From JACTMZ01 sp044359955 (GTDB taxonomy: Bacteria; Verrucomicrobiota; Verrucomicrobiia; Chthoniobacterales; JACTMZ01), in contig JBIKLF010000012.1 of assembly GCA_044359955.1 (NCBI GenBank), forward strand, positions 3,124 to 67,123: a DNA stretch of 64,000 bases, written 5' to 3'. Both the position numbers and the translations under genes were made by a program. Below are positions 25,713-34,064 of the stretch, in pieces. The notes beneath the pieces were generated by a model. The model was not told the DNA's origin. It was given only the letters and a program-made list of their open reading frames with translations, and did no database searches. How positions within the stretch are numbered: position 1 is the first letter of the stretch; every line of letters begins with the position of its first letter.

Positions 25713-27200
25713 ATGCCCAAGGTCTTCCTCAAAACCTACGGATGCCAGATGAACGAGCGCGACTCCGAGCAAGTCGCGCAGATGCTGGTGGCCCGGGGCT
25801 ATGAAATGACCGGTCAAGCCGACGAAGCCGACGTCGTCCTGCTCAATACCTGCAGCGTGCGCGATATGGCGGAACAAAAGGCCCTCGGCAAAATGGGACT
25901 GCTCGGACGCCTGCGGAAAAAGCGCCCGCACATGGTTTACGGATTGCTCGGCTGCATGGCCCAGAGCCGCGGCGCCTCCCTCCTTGCCGATCTTCCCCAC
26001 CTCGACCTGGTCGTCGGCACGCAAAAATTCCACAAAGTCGCCGACCATGTGGACGCCATCCTGCGCCGCAAAATGGCCCATGACCCGGCGATGGACGATC
26101 TCCGCTTCTCCGTCGTCGACACCGACGAGGAAGCCGGCTCGCAGGAAACCATCCGCGACCACGCCACGGTCCCCGCCAGCGCTTTCGTCTCCATCATGCA
26201 GGGCTGCAACATGCGCTGCACCTTCTGCATCGTGCCCGACACCCGCGGCGCCGAACGCAGCCGCCGCATCGGCAGCATCGTCGGCGAAGTGCGCGAACTG
26301 GTCGAACGCGGCTGCAAAGAAGTCACCCTGCTCGGACAAATCGTCAATCTCTACGGACGCCACGAATTCCCGAAACTCGACGGACGCAGTCCTTTCGTGC
26401 AACTCCTCGAAGCCGTGCATGAGGTCGAAGGGCTCGAGCGCCTCCGCTTCACCTCCCCCCACCCGATCGGCTTCCGCGAGGACCTCGTCGACTGCTTTGG
26501 CCGCCTCCCGAAGCTCGCCGAGCACGTCCACCTGCCGCTGCAATCCGGTTCCGACCGCCTCCTCAAAGCCATGCACCGCGGCTACACCGCGGAAAAATTC
26601 CGCACCCTCGTGCAAAAGCTGCGCGCCAACTGCCCGGACATCGCCATCACGACCGACATCATCGTCGGCTTCCCCGGTGAAACCGAGGAAGACTACGCCG
26701 CGACCCGTGCCCTGACCGACGAACTCTCCTTCGACAACGCCTTCGTCTTCCGTTACTCCCCGCGCAAAGACACCCCCGCCGCCACCATGGAGGCGCAGCT
26801 GCCCGAGGAAGTGAAAGAGGACCGCAACCAGGACCTCCTCTCCGTGGTCAACCGCCACGCCCAGCAAAAATTGCAAAATCTCGTCGGCCACTCCGTTGAA
26901 GTCCTCTGCACCGGACCCAGCCGCCACAACGACACCCGCCTCGCCGGCCGCACCCGCGGCAACAAGATCACTGTCTTCGAAGGCCCCGCCGACCTGGCCG
27001 GTCAACTGGTCGACCTCGACATCACCGAAACCGCCGGCTTCACCCTCTACGGCGCCGCGGGTCACCGGCCGCGGCCAGCAACTCCCCGAGCACCTTCTCC
27101 ATCCCCTCCATGGGCAGCCACGGCCCATATCTCTGCAGCGTACTCTTGCCCCGGAACACGGATGCCCCCGATCTCCGGCAGCCCCACAAAGCGCCGGTAA
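25713..27200 (+). CDS. miaB: tRNA-2-methylthio-N6-dimethylallyladenosine synthase with foreign C-terminal tail
   Basis: Radical-SAM methylthiotransferase for A37 of tRNAs. The start at 25713 gives MPKVFLKTYGCQMNERDSEQ. Cys of the auxiliary cluster are in YGCQMN, LNTCSVRD and GLLGCMAQ; the SAM cluster is GCNMRCTFCIVPDTRG. The TRAM domain ends at TETAGFTLYGAA (about residue 449, the usual family end). The next 46 residues (GHRPRPATPRAPSPSPPWAA and on) are encoded by the antisense strand of a transposase remnant. The original stop has been lost to an insertion, but the catalytic protein is complete. Confidence 0.95.
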   Translation: MPKVFLKTYGCQMNERDSEQVAQMLVARGYEMTGQADEADVVLLNTCSVRDMAEQKALGKMGLLGRLRKKRPHMVYGLLGCMAQSRGASLLADLPHLDLVVGTQKFHKVADHVDAILRRKMAHDPAMDDLRFSVVDTDEEAGSQETIRDHATVPASAFVSIMQGCNMRCTFCIVPDTRGAERSRRIGSIVGEVRELVERGCKEVTLLGQIVNLYGRHEFPKLDGRSPFVQLLEAVHEVEGLERLRFTSPHPIGFREDLVDCFGRLPKLAEHVHLPLQSGSDRLLKAMHRGYTAEKFRTLVQKLRANCPDIAITTDIIVGFPGETEEDYAATRALTDELSFDNAFVFRYSPRKDTPAATMEAQLPEEVKEDRNQDLLSVVNRHAQQKLQNLVGHSVEVLCTGPSRHNDTRLAGRTRGNKITVFEGPADLAGQLVDLDITETAGFTLYGAAGHRPRPATPRAPSPSPPWAATAHISAAYSCPGTRMPPISGSPTKRR

Positions 27201-27617
27201 AGCGCGCTCATCCCCAGCAGGAGGCTCATGCCGCGAAAACTCTCGCCGGTCAACCGCAGCAAAAGCGTGCAGCGCAAAGCCCGCCGACTCTGCCCGGCGT
27301 GCGCCTGCCGGGCCCGCTCCCCGTCCTTGACCGCACGGCCGGCCTCCACCTCCTTGGCCGCCCGTTGCTCAAACATCTGCACGCCCTGCCGCAGAAAGGC
27401 ATCCTCCACCCCGCCCACCCGCAGAATCCGGTCCATCTCCTCGAGCAACTCTTCTTGCTCGCGGTAGTCTTTGCACCCGCGTATCTCGGGCAGGGCTGGA
27501 CGAAGGTGCTCTTGGAAGGATATGGTTTTGCTCATCGGGTTGCTTTGGTTCGTTGTTGTAGACTCACCATAACCACCCGATTTGGGGCAAAGCAGCCATT
27601 TACGCTGTCTTTGCCCC
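27060..27617 (-). mobile_element. remnant of an ISNCY-like insertion sequence
   Basis: A transposase N-terminus begins at 27535 (MSKTISFQEHLRPALPEIRG). ALRCTLLLRLTGESFRGMSL and FVGLPEIGGIRVPG follow, a pattern I associate with transposases whose next motif is GKSTLQRY. Here that motif reads correctly only after a frameshift, as GKSTLQRYGPWLPMEGMEKV then LGELLAAAGD, just before the miaB junction. The rest of the transposase is missing. A hairpin GGGGCAAAG / CTTTGCCCC at 27584-27617 may be the element's end. The family assignment is from memory of the motif, not a search. Confidence 0.65.
27062..27535 (-). pseudogene. truncated, frameshifted transposase
   Basis: 157-codon open frame from the ATG at 27535. 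Homology-like sequence is in this frame to about 27128 and then continues in the +1 frame into miaB. Both the frameshift and the loss of the catalytic domain make it non-functional. Confidence 0.65.
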
Positions 27618-27680
27618 TCCTTTTTCACCTCCGCTCAACACCGTCCAACCCTCATTCTACCCCCCGTGGTACAGGCTCTA

Positions 27681-27745
27681 TGTAGGGACGCGCGGCTCGC
27701 GCGTCCGTTGGTTGGGGAACGGACGAGCGGGCCACTCGTCCCTAC
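27681..27745. repeat. GTAGGGACGCGCG / CTCGTCCCTAC palindromic element
   Basis: TGTAGGGACGCGCGGCTCGC at the left and CGAGCGGGCCACTCGTCCCT at the right. The outer arms TGTAGGGACG / CGTCCCTAC are inverted, each containing its own small hairpin. A REP-like unit. Confidence 0.65.
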
Positions 27746-27969
27746 CTGCTGAACGAATATTTCCTTCTGCTGCAGCCCGTCCATGGCCGCGGCTTCCGCA
27801 TCGTTCCGGCTAAGGATTCCGATTGACTGGCAGTGGTTAGGGGGTAACCTTCAGCCAGTAAACCGCTCCGAGCTTGAGCACTACCTGTGGTGGTGTTGGC
27901 CATTCCGGCCACAACATAACTGGGAGCGCTTAGGAATCAGCTCCAAAGCCACGTTTTCTTTAATTCGTC
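27746..27969. other. 224-bp region without a supported gene
   Basis: Contains small palindromes (GGTTAGGGGGTAACC, GGCCATTCCGGCC). A short open frame crosses it without recognised homology. Nothing else seen. Confidence 0.5.
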
Positions 27970-28524
27970 ATGCCCATCCCCTCCAAACCTACTCTGCTCG
28001 ATCGCTTCCAGTGGAAGTTGGCCGACCTCCAGCCCGGCTCTGTACCCGTCCCGGCACCTTTCACCTTGCGCCCGGCGGGCGAGCAAGAATTGGAGGACGC
28101 CGTGCGCGTGGTCCAAGCCAGCTACGATTTGGATCCTGACTGGAGCGGATGCGCGAAGCACATCGACAACATCATTTTACCCGGCTTGCGCCGCGCCTTC
28201 GAGGGTGAAGCCACCTGCCTTTTCCTGCTCCACGGGAACCGTGTCATTGCCGCCTCAGCTTACGACCCGGAACCGGCAGACGGCATCTATCTCATCACCG
28301 GTCCGTGCGTTTTGATCGAATACCGCAACCGCGGCATAGGCGGTGCCTTGCTCCATGCCACGCTCGAAGCTCTGCGCGCGCGGGGCCTGACCGAAGCCGT
28401 CGGCCTGGCCCGGCCCGGCACCCCTTCGGCCAAATTTCTCTGTCGCAAATTCGGCGGCCAACAGCTGCCCACCCCCGCCCCGATGGTCCAACCAACGGGT
28501 GCGGAATCGGCAGTGGCCGCCTGA
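27970..28524 (+). CDS. GNAT-family N-acetyltransferase
   Basis: 184 residues. Acetyl-CoA binding motif A reads VLIEYRNRGIGGALLHATLE (R-x-x-G-I-G variant), preceded by the beta-strand LFLLHGNRVIAASAY and followed by ARPGTPSAKFLCRKFGGQQL. The substrate cannot be inferred. The gene stands alone between an IS remnant and a membrane protein. Confidence 0.8.
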   Translation: MPIPSKPTLLDRFQWKLADLQPGSVPVPAPFTLRPAGEQELEDAVRVVQASYDLDPDWSGCAKHIDNIILPGLRRAFEGEATCLFLLHGNRVIAASAYDPEPADGIYLITGPCVLIEYRNRGIGGALLHATLEALRARGLTEAVGLARPGTPSAKFLCRKFGGQQLPTPAPMVQPTGAESAVAA

Positions 28525-28574
28525 CGCGAGACGCGCCCTTGCGCGCGGCAGCTTGACGTGGTGCATTACTGGTC

Positions 28575-29123
28575 GTGCTTGAGCTGCTCTTCATCATCGC
28601 GTTTATCGCCTGGGTGGTCGTCACCGTCCTCCAGTATCTGGCCGGATTAGCGGCCGCCCCGACTCTCCTTGTTGCCGCGCTGACGGTGCCAATCTTGGCC
28701 ATGTGGCGGAGCAGGGTTCTCATCCGCCGTGCGCACCTGGAATTCGCATCGGCACGACGTCGCCCGCTGCCGCCGGAGCGGTTCTACTGGCCATCCGCGC
28801 GACGACGTTTGGGCCGGAGGATCGGCCTTGCCACTTTCTTGGCCTTGGCCGCATGGCCGGTGGCCATCACATGGCCGGCGCGCTGGTCGATGGCCGCCGG
28901 ATCGGCCACGGGTTGGGCGGCGGGAGCCATGGCCATCGCATCGTTGGCCGAGTTGGCCGCCGCCCTCTGGCTTTACGTTCGCGCGTCCCAACTTTTCGAC
29001 CATCTCGCACCCACAGCCCTCGGATGGCTGCGGGTCGGGCTCTACCGCCTCTCGGACAATCACGAATTCCTCGGCGAGGAACCCTTGCCGCGGCGCAAAA
29101 GCGTGCGCGAGTCGATTTATTAA
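28575..29123 (+). CDS. membrane protein of unknown function
   Basis: 182 residues from a GTG at 28575. Hydrophobic segments near residues 2-25 (LELLFIIAFIAWVVVTVLQY), 27-45, 83-101, 106-140. The C-terminus is soluble and basic (RRKSVRESIY). No family recognised. Its stop overlaps the murI stop tail to tail (shared TTA/TAA). Confidence 0.55.
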   Translation: MLELLFIIAFIAWVVVTVLQYLAGLAAAPTLLVAALTVPILAMWRSRVLIRRAHLEFASARRRPLPPERFYWPSARRRLGRRIGLATFLALAAWPVAITWPARWSMAAGSATGWAAGAMAIASLAELAAALWLYVRASQLFDHLAPTALGWLRVGLYRLSDNHEFLGEEPLPRRKSVRESIY

Positions 29124-29947
29124 ACGAGCGGCGGCACCGCGCGGACCCGCGCCTCTCCCGCTTCGAGACCCAGGGCAAGCCGGACCACTTGCAGGAAATT
29201 GTCCGGCGTATCCGTGAAGGAAAGATCGAGCGTGCCCGTGTGGCCGGACGGAGCGCGCAAACCGAGTTGGTCAAGACGGCGCGCCACGGTGCGGGCGCAG
29301 TTCGCGGCGGAGTCCACGAGCGTGATCGCCGGCCCAGCCGCCCGCGCCAGGGCGCCGGCCAGCAAGGGGTAATGCGTGCACCCCAACACCAGCGCGTCGG
29401 CATCACCTGCGCGGACTGCCCCGAGGTAGCGTTCGAGCACCGCATCGGTCACGACATCTTCGAAAAGTCCTTCCTCCACGAGCGGCACCAGCAGCGGGCA
29501 CGCCATGCTGGTGACACGAATGCTGGGACAAGCCGCGCGCAAAGCATCGGCATAAGCACCGCTGCCAATCGTGGCTTTGGTGCCGAGCACCGCGATGTGT
29601 CCGGTGACGGTGGCGGCCAGAGCGGCCTCCACCCCGGGCTCGATCACCCCCTCGACCGGCACACTTAGAACCTCACGAAGTCGGGCCAAGGCCAGAGCCG
29701 AAGCGGTATTGCAGGCCACCACCACCATTTTCGCACCCTCCCCGACCAGCAAGGCGGCGATTTCTTCGCTGTAGCGTTCGATCGTGCCGCGCGATTTCCC
29801 GCCGTAAGGCACCCGGGCGGTGTCGCCGAGGTAGACAAGATCTTCACCGGGCAGTTCGCGGCGCAACGCGCTGACCACGGTGAGTCCGCCGATCCCGGAG
29901 TCAAAAACGGCGATCGGCCTTTTCGCGTTGGAGGAAGACGGCGGCAT
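29120..29947 (-). CDS. murI: glutamate racemase
   Basis: Makes D-glutamate for peptidoglycan. 275 residues from the ATG at 29947. Catalytic Cys are in VVACNTASALAL and LGCTHYPLLAG; the substrate loop is IAVFDSGIGGLTVVSAL and LGDTARVPYGGKS. The start overlaps the lptD stop by one base (TGATG), so the two envelope genes are translationally coupled. Confidence 0.96.
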   Translation of the reverse strand: MPPSSSNAKRPIAVFDSGIGGLTVVSALRRELPGEDLVYLGDTARVPYGGKSRGTIERYSEEIAALLVGEGAKMVVVACNTASALALARLREVLSVPVEGVIEPGVEAALAATVTGHIAVLGTKATIGSGAYADALRAACPSIRVTSMACPLLVPLVEEGLFEDVVTDAVLERYLGAVRAGDADALVLGCTHYPLLAGALARAAGPAITLVDSAANCARTVARRLDQLGLRAPSGHTGTLDLSFTDTPDNFLQVVRLALGLEAGEARVRAVPPLV

Positions 29948-32259
29948 CAATACTGCTGCTGACCCTGCTGCTGGTTGCCGAGCACGTCGAAGGCCAATGG
30001 TAGATTGATATTCGGCGCATCCTTGAGGGTCACCATAAGCAGCACCCCCACACCGACCTCGCCGCTCGTCTGGTTGTTGAAAGTCGCACTGTTGTCCGTG
30101 ATGAGAAATCCCGCGGAAATGAGCCACGAACTCAGGTCACGGTGGACCATATAACGTTGGATGTCCCACGTGCCGAAAGTCACGTCATAGCGCGTGGCCG
30201 CACTGACCGCCCAGTTGTCATTGACCCGCCAGTAGCCCCCGACGGAAGCCTGGCTGTCATTCTGGAAATACGGGCTGCTTTCAATGAAGCGCTGCGAGAC
30301 AAAGAAGGAGAAATCCTCGACCGGCTGCCAATTAAGGTAGGAATTCACGTCGGTGAAGCCTCCGTCGGACATCGGCAACTGTGTGGTGGCACCAAAGGTG
30401 AACCAAGGCACCGGGGAGAAGGCAAAGTTGTTGTAGAGGTTCGAGAACTGACCCGGATCGTCCAGGTAGGGGTTGTCGAAATTCACATCGAGAAAAGTCT
30501 CCAAGGCGAACCACTCATGGTTGCCGTCATCGCGCCGTGTAACCAGACGGTTGCGGACGCCGAGGCGGAGCAAGTTGGATGTGGCGATGCCGTCGATCAT
30601 GTTGAACTGCGGGAAATTGAGCGATGGCAACTGAGCAGAGGGCACGACGCGGTCGAATTGCAGGATCTGGTCGGGCGCCAGACCTGCATTGTTGACGTAG
30701 GCGTAATTGGCGAAGGGCTGGATGACATGGAGCAGGCCATCGAGCCCCAAAAGGGTCGATTGCACCTGCTCGAACCGCGCCGAGAGTTTGAAGGAACCCT
30801 CGAACCCGGCGTTCATGATCGGACGGAAGGTACCATTGTTGTAGTCGTTACCCGGCGCGGCGATGTAGCCGGGGGAATTCGGATCGGAGTCTCCCGTGCG
30901 GCTGTAATACGTCCCGCGGAAGCCCACCCGCGGAGTGAGCGAAAGCCAGCCGAAGTAGGTCTTCGGGTAGGACAGTTGGTGAAAAGTGTCGAAGCGGAAG
31001 GCCGAGTAATTGTTCAGCCCGGTGGTATCGGAAAGGATGCCGGGGTTGAAAACAGACTGCTGCAACTGCGTGATGTAGTCGGGTGTCTCACCGGAGGGAA
31101 AGTTGCGCTGCAAGTAGCCACCTCTGGTCGACCCGTCATAAAAAATCGGCAGCCCGAAGAGCGGAGCCTGCTTGGCCGTCCAACTCAACTCCGGCAAACG
31201 CGAGGTCACCTCCTGCCAATTGTTCATCTGCCAACGGGCCAGAAGGTTGACTTGGAAATTTTCCGTCAGCCAGTTGAAAGACGTGTTGTTGTCCGGTTGG
31301 GGATCGACCGCGAACTCCGCCGGGAAAAAGTCCTGCAGAAAATAGTCGTCACTGATGCTGTTCAGGTCCGTCGTGGCATAGATGTTCTCATCGACGACCA
31401 AGCGGTTTTTGAACGAGACAATCCACCGATCGCGGTCCGGCGGGTTGGTGCGCGGGAAAGCGGTGTTGTTGCTCTCCGCATTGCTGTCGTCGGCGTAGTA
31501 AGCGCGGAACTTGCCGTTGCTCGTGTCATTCGGCCCGTAAGCCCCGTCCAAGTCGATGCCGAAAGCCGCCCCGCGCTCGGTCCGGTAATCGAATTTGGCC
31601 AGGGCATCGATTTTTTCGGTCAAGGGAAAGCGGTAGCCAAGAAGGAGGAATCCACCCCAGGTGGAATTGTAGCCGGGCTGGATATCCACCCCGGCTTCGC
31701 CGAGCGGCGCGTAAAGGTAGGGCAGCCAGAAGACCGGGGTCTGACCGACATAGAGGGTCGCATTGGTCAGGATCACGCGGTCGTCGGGATAAATACGGGC
31801 GCCTCCCGCTCGCAGTTGATAGTCCGGCTTGGAGTTATCGCTCGTGGTCAGACTGAGGGCCTGCGCTTGGAATTGCCGGAGGGTCGGCGCCCGCAAACTC
31901 ACCGCGGTAAACTTGTAGGTCTGGTCCCCGCCCTCGAAATCCAGCGCCTCGATTTGCCGCTTCTCGAGATTGTAGATCGCCCGCTGCCCGTTGAGGATTT
32001 GGCCTTCGTGGTAAATGCGCACGTTACCCATGAGGAGCACCTCGCGGGTCTCCGGATTGTATTCGGCGTAATCGCAATAAATATCCGTTCCCCGGAAATG
32101 GATCTGCACATTGTTCTCTGCCACCGCCACGCCGCCCTCGAACCGCGTGCCGCCATCCGCCCTGATCTCCACCGGCACATCGCTGAAGCTGCCGAACTGC
32201 GCAAGCGCCGCATCACTGCCCGCCAAAAGGAACAGCACCAGCAAGAGACGTTTGCGCAT
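29947..32259 (-). CDS. lptD: LPS-assembly protein LptD
   Basis: Outer-membrane beta-barrel that inserts lipopolysaccharide. 770 residues. Signal peptide MRKRLLLVLFLLAGSDAALA. The N-terminal OstA/LptA-like beta-jellyroll (residues 28-130) has AENNVQIHFRGTDIYCDYAE and REVLLMGNVRIYHEGQILNG. The beta-barrel begins near residue 190 (VFWLPYLYAPLGEAGVDIQP). The sequence between barrel strands is divergent, as is usual outside Proteobacteria. Its presence shows an LPS-bearing outer membrane. Confidence 0.85.
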   Translation of the reverse strand: MRKRLLLVLFLLAGSDAALAQFGSFSDVPVEIRADGGTRFEGGVAVAENNVQIHFRGTDIYCDYAEYNPETREVLLMGNVRIYHEGQILNGQRAIYNLEKRQIEALDFEGGDQTYKFTAVSLRAPTLRQFQAQALSLTTSDNSKPDYQLRAGGARIYPDDRVILTNATLYVGQTPVFWLPYLYAPLGEAGVDIQPGYNSTWGGFLLLGYRFPLTEKIDALAKFDYRTERGAAFGIDLDGAYGPNDTSNGKFRAYYADDSNAESNNTAFPRTNPPDRDRWIVSFKNRLVVDENIYATTDLNSISDDYFLQDFFPAEFAVDPQPDNNTSFNWLTENFQVNLLARWQMNNWQEVTSRLPELSWTAKQAPLFGLPIFYDGSTRGGYLQRNFPSGETPDYITQLQQSVFNPGILSDTTGLNNYSAFRFDTFHQLSYPKTYFGWLSLTPRVGFRGTYYSRTGDSDPNSPGYIAAPGNDYNNGTFRPIMNAGFEGSFKLSARFEQVQSTLLGLDGLLHVIQPFANYAYVNNAGLAPDQILQFDRVVPSAQLPSLNFPQFNMIDGIATSNLLRLGVRNRLVTRRDDGNHEWFALETFLDVNFDNPYLDDPGQFSNLYNNFAFSPVPWFTFGATTQLPMSDGGFTDVNSYLNWQPVEDFSFFVSQRFIESSPYFQNDSQASVGGYWRVNDNWAVSAATRYDVTFGTWDIQRYMVHRDLSSWLISAGFLITDNSATFNNQTSGEVGVGVLLMVTLKDAPNINLPLAFDVLGNQQQGQQQY

Positions 32260-32323
32260 ACCAAGGAGAGCCTAAAAAAACAACCCGGCGAAGCCAGTCA
32301 AATGTGCCCGCCTGCGGGCGGAC

Positions 32324-33298
32324 TCAATCGCCGTAGCCCGCAGGATTACGCACATGCCAATCCCAGGCATGGCGGACGATGGCCTCGATATTCTGGAAAC
32401 GGGGCTCCCAGCCCAGTTCACGGCGAATCTTGTCCGAGGCCGCAACCAGCCGCGGCGGGTCGCCCGGACGGCGCGGCTTCTCCCGCACTGCGATGGCTTT
32501 TCCGGTCACGCGGCGGCAGCAGTCGATCACCTCGCGCACCGAGGTCCCCCCGCCGGTGCCGAGATTGAAAAAGCCGCTTTCCGTCCGGTCCAGGGCCCGG
32601 ATATGAGCGTCCGCCAGGTCAAGAATGTGGATGTAATCACGAATGCAGGTCCCGTCCGGCGTCTCGTAGTCGGTGCCGTAAATCTCGACCGCTTCTTTCT
32701 GCCCGAGCGCGACCTTGAGAATATTCGGGATCAAATGGGTCTCGATCCGGTGGTCCTCGCCGAACTTTTCCGACGCCCCCGCTGCATTGAAATACCGGAG
32801 TGCCGTGAAACGCAGACCGTGGATTTCATCATACCAGCGCAGGACCTTTTCAAACATCAGCTTGGACTCCCCGTAGGGATTGATCGGCCGCTGCGGCAGG
32901 CTTTCGTCGATCGGCATGCGCTCGGGAATTCCGAAGGTCGCGCAGGTGGAACTGAAGACGAACCTTTTCACCCCGTTTTCCACCATGGCATCAAGCAGGT
33001 TGATACCGCTGGAAACGTTGTTGCGGAAATATTTCGACGGATTGGTCATTGACTCGCCGACCAACGCGTTGGCCGCAAAATGCATCACCGCGTCCGGGGC
33101 AAATTCCTTCACGGCCAGCCCCACCGCCACCCGGTCGGCCAGATCGGCCTCGTAAAAGGTCGCCCGCGGGTCCACCGCCGCGCGGTGCCCCTCGGTCAGA
33201 TTGTCGAGCACCGCCACCTCATGCCCGCGGTTGAGCACCTCCTCGACGCAAATACTCCCGATATAACCCGCCCCGCCCGTGACCAATATCTTCATCAT
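32324..33298 (-). CDS. galE: UDP-glucose 4-epimerase
   Basis: NAD-dependent extended SDR, 324 residues from the ATG at 33298 (an adjacent ATG at 33295 is equally possible). NAD motif ILVTGGAGYIGS, catalytic Ser in FSSTCATFG, YGESKLMFEK with the Tyr/Lys pair, and ALRYFNAAGAS all fit GalE. The frame upstream to 33415 lacks homology. Confidence 0.93.
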   Translation of the reverse strand: MMKILVTGGAGYIGSICVEEVLNRGHEVAVLDNLTEGHRAAVDPRATFYEADLADRVAVGLAVKEFAPDAVMHFAANALVGESMTNPSKYFRNNVSSGINLLDAMVENGVKRFVFSSTCATFGIPERMPIDESLPQRPINPYGESKLMFEKVLRWYDEIHGLRFTALRYFNAAGASEKFGEDHRIETHLIPNILKVALGQKEAVEIYGTDYETPDGTCIRDYIHILDLADAHIRALDRTESGFFNLGTGGGTSVREVIDCCRRVTGKAIAVREKPRRPGDPPRLVAASDKIRRELGWEPRFQNIEAIVRHAWDWHVRNPAGYGD

Positions 33299-33348
33299 CA
33301 CCCTATAGCGGAACCACGCCGTGCAATCAAACAGCTTTGCCGTCCGGA

Positions 33349-33375
33349 GTGGCAACGGCATCCTGCCGATGATCT
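33349..33375. repeat. half copy of the GTGGCA palindromic element
   Basis: GTGGCAACGGCATCCTGCCG followed by ATGATC. Compare 8053-8110. Confidence 0.55.
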
Positions 33376-33969
33376 CTTTTTGCGTAACGCGACACTCGCT
33401 GCATAACGACCGCACGAGAACTCCGTTCCGTCGTCATGATACACCAGCAAACAGGCCCACGATGGGGTGAAGCCTTTGCTGCGGCGGCTCGGAAAAGTAG
33501 AAGCGGCGCCGCCACCACTCAGGCCCCGACACCCATGCCGGAAGATTTCACTTTGGCCAGCACCTTCGAAAGATCCAGATGAGAAGCCCTGTGTTTGATC
33601 CTCGCAAATGGGTCGTGCGCAATTCGCGCGCCTTGGTCACCGTCTCATCGATGCGGCCGCGGCTGAGACGGTGGTGGCAACGGTAAAGGTGAGCGCAACT
33701 TTTCGAGGAATTCCGCTGCGCTGCCTGCCCCCACATTGAATTGCATCCCCGCCCCGACCTCTCTTCAGCCGCTCCTTCCCAGTGTCCGCACGCCAACCCG
33801 TAATGCCTCCGCAAGTGTTGCCGCCTACGCACACAATTACCTCTGGCTGCCCGCATGATTCGCGCGCCATGCGGTGTGTCATCCTGTCACAAAGGAAGTT
33901 GGCATCTGCGCCACATGCGCCAAGATGGCACATTTGCCACGCCCTGCGCGAGGCCATACCCCTTGCCGT

Positions 33970-34006
33970 AAGTCACTCGTCACAAGTCACATATCACTCG
34001 TCACAC
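33970..34006 (+). repeat. GTCACTCGTCAC-type repeat before dnaK
   Basis: AGTCACTCGTCACAAGTCAC then ATATCACTCGTCACAC, same family as 5211-5241, about 60 bases before the dnaK start. Confidence 0.7.
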
Positions 34007-34064
34007 CCCCCTTGGCCCCAATCCTGCTCTCTTCATCCACTCAAACCTTAATTTTTTAGACCTT

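Larger units (their letters stand above)
33299..34064. other. 766-bp region without a supported gene
   Basis: No intact gene. It holds a half copy of the GTGGCA palindrome (33349-33375) and a GTCAC-type repeat (33970-34006) ahead of dnaK. Between about 33540 and 33860 the minus strand has short protein-like pieces in different frames (for example VGAGSAAEFLEKLRSPLPLP and DLSKVLAKVKSSG), possibly a decayed gene. No CIRCE element (TTAGCACTC-N9-GAGTGCTAA) is visible before dnaK. Confidence 0.45.

Noticed and set aside
27061..27200. Reading the last 46 codons of miaB as a real MiaB domain
   Set aside because: They are the reverse complement of a transposase frame and lie beyond the normal TRAM end.
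27783..27969. Frame with WQWLGGNLQPVNRSELEHYL before the GNAT gene
   Set aside because: It continues out of register into the GNAT gene and matches nothing I recognise; too short to support.
30142..32568. 808-codon plus-strand frame opposite lptD
   Set aside because: Arg/Val/Gly-rich shadow of a GC-biased gene; LptD on the minus strand has a signal peptide and conserved domains.
33548..33957. Minus-strand open frames of 102-106 codons between galE and dnaK
   Set aside because: Protein-like fragments switch frames and are Cys/Arg-rich in the longest frame; at best a decayed gene.
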